From: Bacillus_I endophytica_A
Lineage (GTDB): Bacteria > Bacillota > Bacilli > Bacillales > Bacillaceae_H
Assembly (NCBI RefSeq): GCF_026790145.1
Contig: NZ_JALAMS010000028.1
Span: forward strand, 62,001 to 126,000
Direction of reading: 5' to 3'
Length of the DNA stretch: 64,000 bases
Shown here: in pieces, positions 36,198 to 43,677 of the stretch
Numbering within the stretch: position 1 is the stretch's first letter
How the letters are laid out: each line of letters begins with the position of its first letter
Translations under genes and position numbers: made by a program
Notes under the pieces: model-generated
Seen by the model: the letters and a program-made list of their open reading frames with translations, nothing else
The model's database searches: none
Told to the model about the DNA's origin: nothing

Positions 36198-36213
36198 ATG
36201 TAAGCGGAAACAT
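36198..36213. promoter_or_regulatory. Catabolite-responsive element (cre) at the hexuronate cluster promoter
   Basis: ATGTAAGCGGAAACAT matches the CcpA consensus WTGNNARCGNWWWCAW at every position. It lies 8 bp upstream of the -35 of the cluster promoter. It indicates carbon catabolite control by CcpA. Confidence 0.75.
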
Positions 36214-36344
36214 TTTTTTGTTAAACCTTTTTCATACTATGCTTTATTAATCTTCATTCTAACTCTATGCTACTCCTCAAATGACAATGTCTCTTTTTAT
36301 CTCTTAACTCCTTCTTCTACTTTAAGCTTCCTAAATCCTTCAAC

Positions 36345-36392
36345 AAAAAAACTCAAAAGAGGATTCCTGCATTAGAATGTCCCTCTTTTGAG
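36345..36392 (-). terminator. Terminator of the AGCS symporter gene
   Basis: CTCAAAAGAGG (36352-36362) pairs with CCTCTTTTGAG (36382-36392). On the minus strand the stem is followed by seven T. It lies 38 bp past the stop. Confidence 0.88.
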
Positions 36393-36429
36393 CTTTGATT
36401 TATCATTTTTGAATATATATCGTATATCC

Positions 36430-37899
36430 TTAATTTACTTTTGCTTTCTTTGGACTTTCTTCTATATATTCATATTCATCGACCCAATAATCAGCATTTT
36501 TAATATCGAGTGCACGCGGATCAAAAACTGGATCAACCCCTTGCTTCCGCTGTCTTTCATAATCTTTGAAAACTTTTAAGGCCGGCTTTGCTAAGATTAA
36601 GAGTGCAATCATATTTAACCAAACCATAACCCCTAAACCAATATCACCTAATGCCCATGCAAGACTCGCCGTCTTGATGGATCCGTAAAATGTAGCAGCA
36701 AGAAGAACTAACTTCAAAAGGAAAGAGAGCCATTTATTATCCTTTCCTTTCAGAAGGTAAACAAGATTTGTTTCAGCTATATAGTAATAAGCCATAATCG
36801 TTGTAAAAGCAAAAAATAAAAGTGAAATAGCTACGAACCCTGCTCCAAAACCTGGGAAACTCGTCTCAATTGCCGCTTGCGTATAAGCAGGACCAACTTC
36901 AACTCCAGGCATGTTATTGACAATATACTCTCCTGATGGAGCTTGAGTGCTATATGTTCCAGTAAAAAGAATTGCAAAAGCTGTTGCTGAACAGACTAGA
37001 AGCGTGTCAACATAAATAGAGAAAGCTTGAACAAGTCCCTGTTTCGCTGGATGAGACACCTCGGCTGCCGCTGCCGCATGAGGGCCAGTTCCTTGTCCAG
37101 CTTCATTTGAATAAATCCCTCGCTTAATTCCCCATGTAATTGCCATTCCGACAATGGCTCCAAATGCTGAATCAAGTCCAAATGCGCTTTTAAAAATTAA
37201 AGCTATCACATTTGGCAACTCTTGAATATTTAGTGCCACAATGATAAGGGAAACAAAAATATAGCCTAAAGCCATAAAAGGTACTACATACTGCGCCACA
37301 TTAACAATGCGTTTAACACCGCCAAGAATGATAATAGCAAGCACAACAACAATTCCAATTCCTGAGATAACTGGTTTAATTCCAAAAGCATTTTCTAATC
37401 CAGCAGATATTGAATTAGATTGAATGCCAGGCATTAATAAACTCATTGCTAATATTGAGGCAATGGCAAAAATAACTCCATACCAACGCCATCCAATTCC
37501 CTTTTCAATATAATAAGCAGGGCCTCCTCGGTATTGCCCCCCTTGTTTAACTTTATACACTTGACCTAATGCTGATTCCACAAAAGCTGTTGCAGCTCCT
37601 ATAAAGGCAATGAGCCATATCCAAAAGACAGAGCCAGGTCCACCAAGAGCGATAGCCGTAGCAATTCCCGCTATATTTCCTGTGCCTACACGTCCTGATA
37701 GAGCTAGAGAAAGGGCTTGGAAAGACGATACTCCTGCTTCCGAACTTTTTCCTTTGAACATAAGAAGAATCATTTCTTTAATAAGCCTTAACTGCAGGAC
37801 TCTTGTTGCTAGTGTGAAAAATATCCCAATCCCTAAACAAAGATAGAGCATTGGCATGCTCCACAGCCAACTGCTTAAATTTGTTATAAACTTTTCCAT
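36430..37899 (-). CDS. Amino acid (alanine/glycine/glutamine):Na+ symporter, AGCS family
   Basis: 489 residues from ATG 37899, placed by GGGGGGAATAGGG; an ATG at 37926 precedes that RBS. Eleven or so helices with the AGCS signatures SLALSGRVGTGNIAGIATAI, FVESALGQVYK and GIYSNEAGQGTGPHAAAAAE. The C-terminal tail is hydrophilic and acidic. Family members import alanine, glycine or glutamine with Na+ (AlsT, GlnT and YrbD in B. subtilis); substrate not resolvable. Monocistronic with its own terminator. The gap upstream to 38159 holds only the promoter and the next gene's terminator. Confidence 0.9.
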   Translation of the reverse strand: MEKFITNLSSWLWSMPMLYLCLGIGIFFTLATRVLQLRLIKEMILLMFKGKSSEAGVSSFQALSLALSGRVGTGNIAGIATAIALGGPGSVFWIWLIAFIGAATAFVESALGQVYKVKQGGQYRGGPAYYIEKGIGWRWYGVIFAIASILAMSLLMPGIQSNSISAGLENAFGIKPVISGIGIVVVLAIIILGGVKRIVNVAQYVVPFMALGYIFVSLIIVALNIQELPNVIALIFKSAFGLDSAFGAIVGMAITWGIKRGIYSNEAGQGTGPHAAAAAEVSHPAKQGLVQAFSIYVDTLLVCSATAFAILFTGTYSTQAPSGEYIVNNMPGVEVGPAYTQAAIETSFPGFGAGFVAISLLFFAFTTIMAYYYIAETNLVYLLKGKDNKWLSFLLKLVLLAATFYGSIKTASLAWALGDIGLGVMVWLNMIALLILAKPALKVFKDYERQRKQGVDPVFDPRALDIKNADYWVDEYEYIEESPKKAKVN

Positions 37900-38110
37900 C
37901 CCTATTCCCCCCTGTGCTTGATTCATAAAAACAATTATGTAATATATCTATTATCCTATGTTACATAAATATGCGTTTCACTTAAATTGTCATAATAGCT
38001 TACATTTTAATTTCCTATTGCCAATTGAAACTGCCTCTTTCTCTTATTAGATGTTCTATTTTATCTTCGGTAATTCTTCAACTTCAATAGTCATAATGAA
38101 TGAAAACACA

Positions 38111-38145
38111 AAAATAAAAGCAGCCTCACTTCTGTGAGACTGCTT
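38111..38145 (-). terminator. Terminator of the 3D-domain protein gene
   Basis: AAGCAGCCTCAC (38118-38129) pairs with GTGAGACTGCTT (38134-38145) with one wobble. On the minus strand it is followed by TTATTTTT. Confidence 0.9.
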
Positions 38146-38159
38146 GCTATTGTTATCTA

Positions 38160-39413
38160 TTAATTTAAAATCTTCACTTTAATATTTTTACGGCCCCAAG
38201 CTAGAGCTGCCGACTTTGATGGCTGTAAAACGTCAATAATATGACCTTTAATCGCGCCACCTGTATCTCCTGCAATTGCTACGCCGTATCCTTCTACCCA
38301 TACTTTAGAACCTAATGGGATAACATTTGGATCAACTGCGATTAGCTTCATATTTGGATTTGTTTTAATATTAAGTCCTGTTGCAGTAAGTCCACCATTT
38401 GCGTTTGTTTCCTCATAGCTATAAGCTGTTGCTTGTACATAAAGGACTTTCCCTGATTCAGGCTCGCTTCCTTTATCAGCTGTTTGAGCTGGCTTTTTAG
38501 CTTCAGGTGCTTTTTCTGCTTTAACAACTGGTTGTTGTTGAGGCTCTTGCTCTTTTGCAACTTCTTGCTGTGTTACTGCTTGTGCCTCTTCCTCTTTAGC
38601 AGCTTGTTGATCAGCTACTTTCTTAGCTTCTGCCTCTTTCGCAGCAGCTGCTGCTTCTTGCTCTTTCTTTATGCTATCTTCAATCTTCTGCATTTGTGCT
38701 TCAAGACTTGATTGCTCTTTTTGTGATAAATCAAGATCTTTCACAATGTCACCGTACTTAGCTTGTAGATCTGCTAAAATTTCCTCACGCTTTGCTGAGT
38801 CTTCTTGAAGTGATGCTTGACTCTCTGATAAACTTTCTTGCTTTTCTTTTAATACTTTTTCTTGTTTATCAATTGTCTTTTTATCTTCTTCAATTTGTTT
38901 AAGATCATCTTTTTGCGCTTGTAAAATATCTTGATCTGCTTCTGCTAACGTAGTTGCTGCATTGTAGCGACCGAAGAAATCTCCGATGTTCTCAGAGTCT
39001 AGCACACTCTTAACAACAACGTTCCCTTGATCACTCTGCTGAAGAGCAACAAGGCGTTTCTCCATAATATCTTTTCTAGCTAGCACTTTATCTTCAAGTT
39101 TAATAATTTCTTCTTTCTTTTTCTCGATTAAGGCTTCTGTGCTCTTAATCTCACTTGTAATCTCTTTCAATTCTTTTTCATTTTCGGAAATTGAATTATG
39201 TAAAGATTCCAATTCAGTCTTTATACTCTCGATGTCTCCATTTACAGATTGCTTTTCTTGCTCTTTTTCAGCTACTTGCTTTTTACTCTCTTCTAGCTTA
39301 CTTTTTGCATCTTGTAATGAGTCTTCGTTTGTTTGCGCATGAGTAATGGCTGTGCCCGAAAAGCACATCATTCCTGTAAAGACGATAAGCATCGTACGCT
39401 TTATAAATGGCAT
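38160..39413 (-). CDS. Secreted coiled-coil cell-wall protein with C-terminal 3D domain
   Basis: 417 residues from ATG 39413 (RBS GGGGAGAAACGT; the GTG/ATG farther up lacks spacing). Signal peptide ending near THAQ. A long coiled coil (about 30-260; Lys/Glu heptads) resembles the PcsB/CwlO N-terminal region. It is followed by an Ala/Gln/Glu-rich low-complexity linker and a C-terminal 3D domain with its aspartates: AVDPNVIPLGSKVWV, AGDTGGAIKGHIIDV. The 3D domain is the catalytic fold of MltA-type and YocH/YuiC-type muralytic enzymes. Together this suggests a peptidoglycan-remodelling enzyme such as B. subtilis YocH, though that protein carries LysM rather than coiled-coil domains. Confidence 0.85.
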   Translation of the reverse strand: MPFIKRTMLIVFTGMMCFSGTAITHAQTNEDSLQDAKSKLEESKKQVAEKEQEKQSVNGDIESIKTELESLHNSISENEKELKEITSEIKSTEALIEKKKEEIIKLEDKVLARKDIMEKRLVALQQSDQGNVVVKSVLDSENIGDFFGRYNAATTLAEADQDILQAQKDDLKQIEEDKKTIDKQEKVLKEKQESLSESQASLQEDSAKREEILADLQAKYGDIVKDLDLSQKEQSSLEAQMQKIEDSIKKEQEAAAAAKEAEAKKVADQQAAKEEEAQAVTQQEVAKEQEPQQQPVVKAEKAPEAKKPAQTADKGSEPESGKVLYVQATAYSYEETNANGGLTATGLNIKTNPNMKLIAVDPNVIPLGSKVWVEGYGVAIAGDTGGAIKGHIIDVLQPSKSAALAWGRKNIKVKILN

Positions 39414-39470
39414 ACGTTTCTCCCCTTTCTTTTGCAAATATAGTTATAACACAAAAGTTGTCCCAATCAT

Positions 39471-39499
39471 GTTACAAAAAAATTAAAAGAAAATGTCAA
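39471..39499 (-). promoter_or_regulatory. Sigma-A promoter of the 3D-domain gene, with a WalR-like half site
   Basis: On the minus strand, TTGACA (39499-39494), 17 nt, then TGTAAC (39476-39471), 58 bp before the start codon. TGTAAC also fits one half of the WalR box TGTWAH-N5-TGTWAH, with a poor second half (TGGGAC). WalR control would suit a wall hydrolase but is weakly supported. Confidence 0.5.
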
Positions 39500-39876
39500 T
39501 AATCAAAGAAATAGGAGGATTTGAGTAGGAAAAAAGAAAGATTCATTTTCTTCATCCGTTGCTATGAGAGGGGTAAGCCATATTCCATCAAAAGAAGATT
39601 TTTTGTAACAAAACGTAATATTGAATCCATTTTAAACCATTTATTTTGCTTTTTTTCATTAAAAAATCTTTTATTTTATATAAAAATAGAGAAACAAAAC
39701 GTTTTTTTAAAATTTATTAATCGTTTCAAAGCAAACTTACTCGTCGATAAATGAACCTGTTATCAAGTTATAATATAAAGAAATTTCACTTTCATCTTTA
39801 GACAGAATTGAGAGAAAAAAGTGCTAAGTTTTTCTGCTATATTTTTAAACAAACGTTTATTTAAATGTTTATAGGC
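39500..39876. other. Gene-free AT-rich region containing copy 2 of the repeated palindrome
   Basis: About 375 bp with no coding signal. The only structure noticed is TAAACAAACGTTTATTTAA at 39846-39864, identical to the copy at 25154. Here it is downstream of the aldehyde dehydrogenase terminator and far upstream of the 3D-domain gene, so its target gene is unclear. Confidence 0.5.
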
Positions 39877-39912
39877 AAAAAAAAAGACTAATTGAGGGAT
39901 CCGCTCAATTAG
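39877..39912 (-). terminator. Terminator of the aldehyde dehydrogenase gene
   Basis: CTAATTGAG (39888-39896) pairs with CTCAATTAG (39904-39912). On the minus strand the stem is followed by TC and nine T. Confidence 0.9.
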
Positions 39913-39942
39913 CCTTCTCTATTAACTAATTACTAATCTATA

Positions 39943-41433
39943 TCAATCCATATTAATCCAAACGGCTTTAACTTCTGTATAGTTTTCAAGAGCATATGAG
40001 CCCATTTCTCGACCTATACCAGATTGCTTGTAGCCACCAAACGGCACTGCTGCATCAAAGGCATTATAGCAATTCACCCAAACTGTCCCTGCTTTTAAGC
40101 GATTTGCAATATAGTGGGCATTTTTTAAATTCTGTGTCCATACGCCTGCTGCAAGTCCGTATTCAGTATCATTTGCTTTATCAATCAAATCATCGAGGGT
40201 ATCGTACGGCATGGCAGCTACTACAGGTCCAAATATTTCTTCTTTAGCAATTGTCATACTATCATCAACATTTGCAAATATTGTTGGTTCCATAAAGTAG
40301 CCTTTTTCAAACGGCACTTTCCCTCCTGCTACAAGCTCTGCTCCTTGACTTTTCCCTGATTCAATATATCTTTTTACCGTGTTATGTTGCTCAGATGAAA
40401 CAAGTGGTCCCATCTCAGTTTCTTGATCAAGGCCTATTCCAACTTTAATATTTTTAGCAGTTGAAGCTAAATCAGCAACAACATTGTCATACTGTTTCTT
40501 TTGAATATATAATCTTGAACCTGCTGAGCAGACTTGCCCTTGGTTAAACATGATACCGTTAAGGGCACCAGGCAGCGCTTTTGAAAGATCTGCATCAGGG
40601 AGGATTATATTCGGTGACTTTCCTCCAAGCTCTAGCGTAACTTTCTTAAGCGTTTCAGAAGCTTGTCTCATAATTGCCTTACCAACAGAGGTGGACCCTG
40701 TAAAGGCAATTTTATCTATTTTCTTGTGGTTCACAAGAGGAGCCCCTGCTGTTTCTCCGTATCCAGGTACAATATTGACGACTCCTTTTGGAAAACCAGC
40801 TTCCTCAATTAATTCTGCTAAATAGAGAGCGGATAGCGGCGTTTGCTCAGCAGGTTTCAGCACAACTGTACAACCTGTAGCAAGTGCTGCTCCAAGTTTC
40901 CAAGCTGCCATTAACAGCGGGAAATTCCATGGAATAATCTGACCGACTACCCCCAGTGGTTCGTGCCTTGTATAAGTAAAGAAGTTTCCTTGACTTGGTA
41001 TGGTTTGCCCCATTATTTTGGTCGACCAACCCGCATAATATCGGAAATGCTCAATGGTAAGCGGCAGGTCGGCTGCAATCAATTCACGCATTGGCTTTCC
41101 GTTATCGAGAGATTCTAGCTCTGCTAGTTCTTGTTTATTTTCTTCAATGAGATCTGCCAACTTATAAATAAGACGACTTCTCTCAGCAGTCCCCATCCTT
41201 GACCACGGACCATTATCAAATGCGTCCCGTGCAGCTTCGACTGCTCGATTAATATCTTCCTCTTCAGCTTCCGCAACCCGTGCAAGCATTTCACCTGTAG
41301 CGGGGTTTACGGTCTCAAATGTTTTTCCATTTGCTGATTCTATAAAACTACCATTAATATATAGTTTTTTTGTACCTTCTAAAAATTTTTCTACTTTCTC
41401 GCTTAGTTTTACTCCTGTACCGTTGATCATCAT
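39943..41433 (-). CDS. NAD(P)+-dependent aldehyde dehydrogenase (DhaS-like)
   Basis: 496 residues of the ALDH superfamily. Catalytic glutamate in TLELGGKSPN, catalytic cysteine in FNQGQVCSAGSR, the cofactor region PWNFPLLMAAWKLG and FTGSTSVGKAI, and C-terminal PFGGYKQSGIGREMG. It best fits the B. subtilis DhaS/retinal-type class that oxidises aliphatic aldehydes to acids. RBS GGGGAATA; two consecutive ATG codons (41433 and 41430). Its leader has a TGGCAA-N5-TTGGA sequence that partly resembles a sigma-54 promoter. Monocistronic. Confidence 0.9.
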   Translation of the reverse strand: MMINGTGVKLSEKVEKFLEGTKKLYINGSFIESANGKTFETVNPATGEMLARVAEAEEEDINRAVEAARDAFDNGPWSRMGTAERSRLIYKLADLIEENKQELAELESLDNGKPMRELIAADLPLTIEHFRYYAGWSTKIMGQTIPSQGNFFTYTRHEPLGVVGQIIPWNFPLLMAAWKLGAALATGCTVVLKPAEQTPLSALYLAELIEEAGFPKGVVNIVPGYGETAGAPLVNHKKIDKIAFTGSTSVGKAIMRQASETLKKVTLELGGKSPNIILPDADLSKALPGALNGIMFNQGQVCSAGSRLYIQKKQYDNVVADLASTAKNIKVGIGLDQETEMGPLVSSEQHNTVKRYIESGKSQGAELVAGGKVPFEKGYFMEPTIFANVDDSMTIAKEEIFGPVVAAMPYDTLDDLIDKANDTEYGLAAGVWTQNLKNAHYIANRLKAGTVWVNCYNAFDAAVPFGGYKQSGIGREMGSYALENYTEVKAVWINMD

Positions 41434-41748
41434 TATTCCCCACTCCCCTGTTCTAATCTTTATTTATGTCAGCAGCATTGTTCCAATTCTGTTGCCACTA
41501 CTTGCAACATGCTGAGACTTTTGATAAAACAAATTTTCAGATTTTGAATTTTAGGTGAGTTTGTTTTAATCTTGGTGAATGAAAATGTTGAAATGGTGAG
41601 AAGAATTCCTATTATACGCTGGTTGTAAAAAAAATTTCTTGAGGTTGTAAACGGAAAAATAACTTCCTCTATCATTCTATCATATCGTAAAGAATATTCA
41701 AATAATTTAATGCTCTAAATGACAATTTTTCATCGACAAAAATAGCCT
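41434..41748. other. Intergenic region between FGGY kinase and aldehyde dehydrogenase genes
   Basis: 315 bp. On the minus strand it holds a partial sigma-54-like element (TGGCAA-CAGAA-TTGGA, 41497-41482) 50-65 bp before the aldehyde dehydrogenase start, and two GGTTGTAAA direct repeats (about 41624-41653). A 68-codon antisense frame here has no RBS. No terminator of the kinase gene was found. Confidence 0.4.
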
Positions 41749-43191
41749 CTATTTTCTTTCAGCATATTTGATATATCGCTTATATTGTTCTATATGATAC
41801 TCCCTTTTGGACACATCATGTTTAAAATGTACGTGTTTCTTCTTATTAATATAGTCTCTTACAAAATGGTCGTAAGATTGCGACCATCCTAAGGCAATGA
41901 AAGCCGGAGCCAAAGCGCCATAAGCTGTCAAAATGTGGCTGTTCTTCGGGACACTAATTTGTCTTCCAAGTACATCTGCTAAGCATTGACAAAGCACAGT
42001 GCTTCTAGAAGTTCCTCCAATAATCGTAATATCTCCTTCCTTAGGAGACAGAAGTTCATCAAAAATTTGTTTAATAGAATAACAAAGTCCCTCAACAATA
42101 GCACGAGTAAAGTCTTCCTTTGTTGTTTTCGCTGTAATAGAAATAAATGCTCCCCCTTCTTCTCGATCTCGTTCTCCATAAAGGTAAGGAAGGAACAATA
42201 CATCATCCTTTTTACTTAGCGATTCCTTCACCATTCTTTCAAATCCTTCATAGTCTTCATTATCTGTAAAAGTTTGAACTCCCCACTCATAAATATTCCC
42301 ACCATTTAAAAGCGGAATAACAGCAATTAAAAGGTGTTTTGGCAAATGTGCTAATGTAAACGTTAAAGGATGGGAAACAAACCTTTTAGCAGGAATCGCG
42401 ACCCAACCTGTTGTTCCTAAATGCAAATAGCCTTGTCCTTCTGCTACAGCTCCTGCTCCAATTGTGCTTGCTCCAGCATCACCAGAACCGCATAGTACAG
42501 GAATCCCCTCTTGTAATCCTGTTATTTCAGCAGCATTAGCTGAAAGCCGCCCTGCCTTTTCCTCTGACTGTAAAATCTCCGGCAATTTCCCAATATCAAT
42601 TCCCACGGGGACAATTATATCCTCTTCCCATATTCTTTTGTTTAGATTCATCATTCCAGTTGTTGCTCCTGTAATAGGATCTGTTACAAAACGACTTGTG
42701 AGTTTATAGATAATATAATCTTTTGCACTAAAAACAAATGATTGTGCACTATGATATGCCTCTATATCCTTGTTTTTAAGCCATAATAGTTTTGCAAAAG
42801 GAGTAGAGGACCTTACATGATTTCCTATTACTTCTCCTATATCCTTATAGAAATGATTAATATATTCCGCTTCTTCTTTTGCTCGCGTATCTGAATATAA
42901 GATAGCATGTTCACACTTGTTGTTATATGAAATGGGAATAACATTTTCCATTTGTCCACTTAATGTTATAGCTTTCACATCATATAAATTGATGCTTTCC
43001 TCTCTCTTCCAACATGTAACAATTTCTATAATGCCTTCCCACCAGCTTTCAGGATTTTGTTCTTTCTCTCCGTTTTCCCCATATATCATTTTTAGAGGTG
43101 TTGAACCTTCTAGCAGAATTTCTCCATATTGGTTCACCATAATTCCTTTAATTTCTGTTGTCCCAATATCAAACGAAATAATATAATCCAT
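41749..43191 (-). CDS. FGGY-family carbohydrate kinase
   Basis: 480 residues from ATG 43191, since the preceding ATG GAG GAA serves as RBS (GGAGGAAAGT). FGGY kinase fold: N-terminal phosphate motif SFDIGTTEIKGIMVN, ALTLSGQM-type catalytic region (here AITLSGQMENV), HLGTTGWVAI adenosine region, and the signature-like IIGGTSRSTVLCQCLADVLG. It phosphorylates a sugar or polyol with ATP. Xylulokinase/gluconokinase-like by feel, but I cannot assign a substrate. No sugar isomerase or transporter gene is adjacent, which is unusual for this family. Confidence 0.85.
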   Translation of the reverse strand: MDYIISFDIGTTEIKGIMVNQYGEILLEGSTPLKMIYGENGEKEQNPESWWEGIIEIVTCWKREESINLYDVKAITLSGQMENVIPISYNNKCEHAILYSDTRAKEEAEYINHFYKDIGEVIGNHVRSSTPFAKLLWLKNKDIEAYHSAQSFVFSAKDYIIYKLTSRFVTDPITGATTGMMNLNKRIWEEDIIVPVGIDIGKLPEILQSEEKAGRLSANAAEITGLQEGIPVLCGSGDAGASTIGAGAVAEGQGYLHLGTTGWVAIPAKRFVSHPLTFTLAHLPKHLLIAVIPLLNGGNIYEWGVQTFTDNEDYEGFERMVKESLSKKDDVLFLPYLYGERDREEGGAFISITAKTTKEDFTRAIVEGLCYSIKQIFDELLSPKEGDITIIGGTSRSTVLCQCLADVLGRQISVPKNSHILTAYGALAPAFIALGWSQSYDHFVRDYINKKKHVHFKHDVSKREYHIEQYKRYIKYAERK

Positions 43192-43468
43192 ACTTTCCTC
43201 CATTGACTAAATATAGATTTCTATTCTTTCTCTCTATCATATACTACTTTCCTAAATATCTATCATTCAATTTGATTTTAAATATAAGTCTTTTGGATTA
43301 AGTTACCATAAACTTTTTTAAGCAAAATAAGGGCTACAGACTCGTTTTTTCCATAATATACAAATTATTGTAGAAAACGGCGTATAGTGAGTGTATAGTG
43401 ATAGATGTAACGGATATAACCTTATATTGGTTTATATTCAAAATTTATACATTAGGAGGTGTGATGAC

Positions 43469-43555
43469 ATGAACCTTGATATTCTAAACAATCTTTTAAG
43501 CCAACTGATCAATATCGGTAATGGTAGCGTTAATAACGGCAATGGTAATGTTTAA
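43469..43555 (+). CDS. 28-residue peptide ORF ahead of the BmrA-like exporter gene
   Basis: ATG 43469 follows an excellent RBS (AGGAGGTGTGATGAC). The peptide starts MNLDILNNLLSQLINIG, which can form an amphipathic helix, and ends in a Gly/Asn-rich tail (NGSVNNGNGNV). There is no signal peptide or double-glycine leader. A bulged hairpin and a full terminator lie between it and the ABC transporter gene. It may be an attenuation leader peptide for the exporter, as BmrB is for bmrCD in B. subtilis, or a small secreted peptide exported by it. Not recognised from any known family. Confidence 0.6.
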   Translation: MNLDILNNLLSQLINIGNGSVNNGNGNV

Positions 43556-43597
43556 TCTTTTGAGCAATGGAACACTACATACCGTGCTCCATAAAGG

Positions 43598-43625
43598 GCG
43601 TTTCTCTTTCTGAGAAACGCTTTTT
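43598..43625 (+). terminator. Terminator or attenuator between the peptide ORF and the ABC exporter gene
   Basis: GCGTTTCTC (43598-43606) pairs with GAGAAACGC (43612-43620), loop TTTCT, then TTTTT. Immediately upstream, GAGCA-TGG and CCG-TGCTC (43562-43589) can form another stem. The exporter start codon is 53 bp past the T tract with no clear new promoter. Confidence 0.85.
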
Positions 43626-43677
43626 CACTAGTTACTCTTTCATGTATATAATGATTACATATATAGGAGATAAAAGA

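Noticed and set aside
41469..41675. 68-codon minus-strand frame upstream of the aldehyde dehydrogenase gene
   Set aside because: No RBS, no recognisable features, and it covers promoter-like DNA.
36430..43203. A genomic island covering the transporter, 3D-domain, aldehyde dehydrogenase and kinase genes
   Set aside because: No flanking repeats, tRNA, integrase or clear compositional shift; each gene has its own signals typical of core chromosome.
43567..43677. In-frame N-terminal extension of the BmrA-like exporter through the hairpin region
   Set aside because: It would translate across a full terminator, has no RBS, and ATG 43678 has a good one. The open frame looks accidental.
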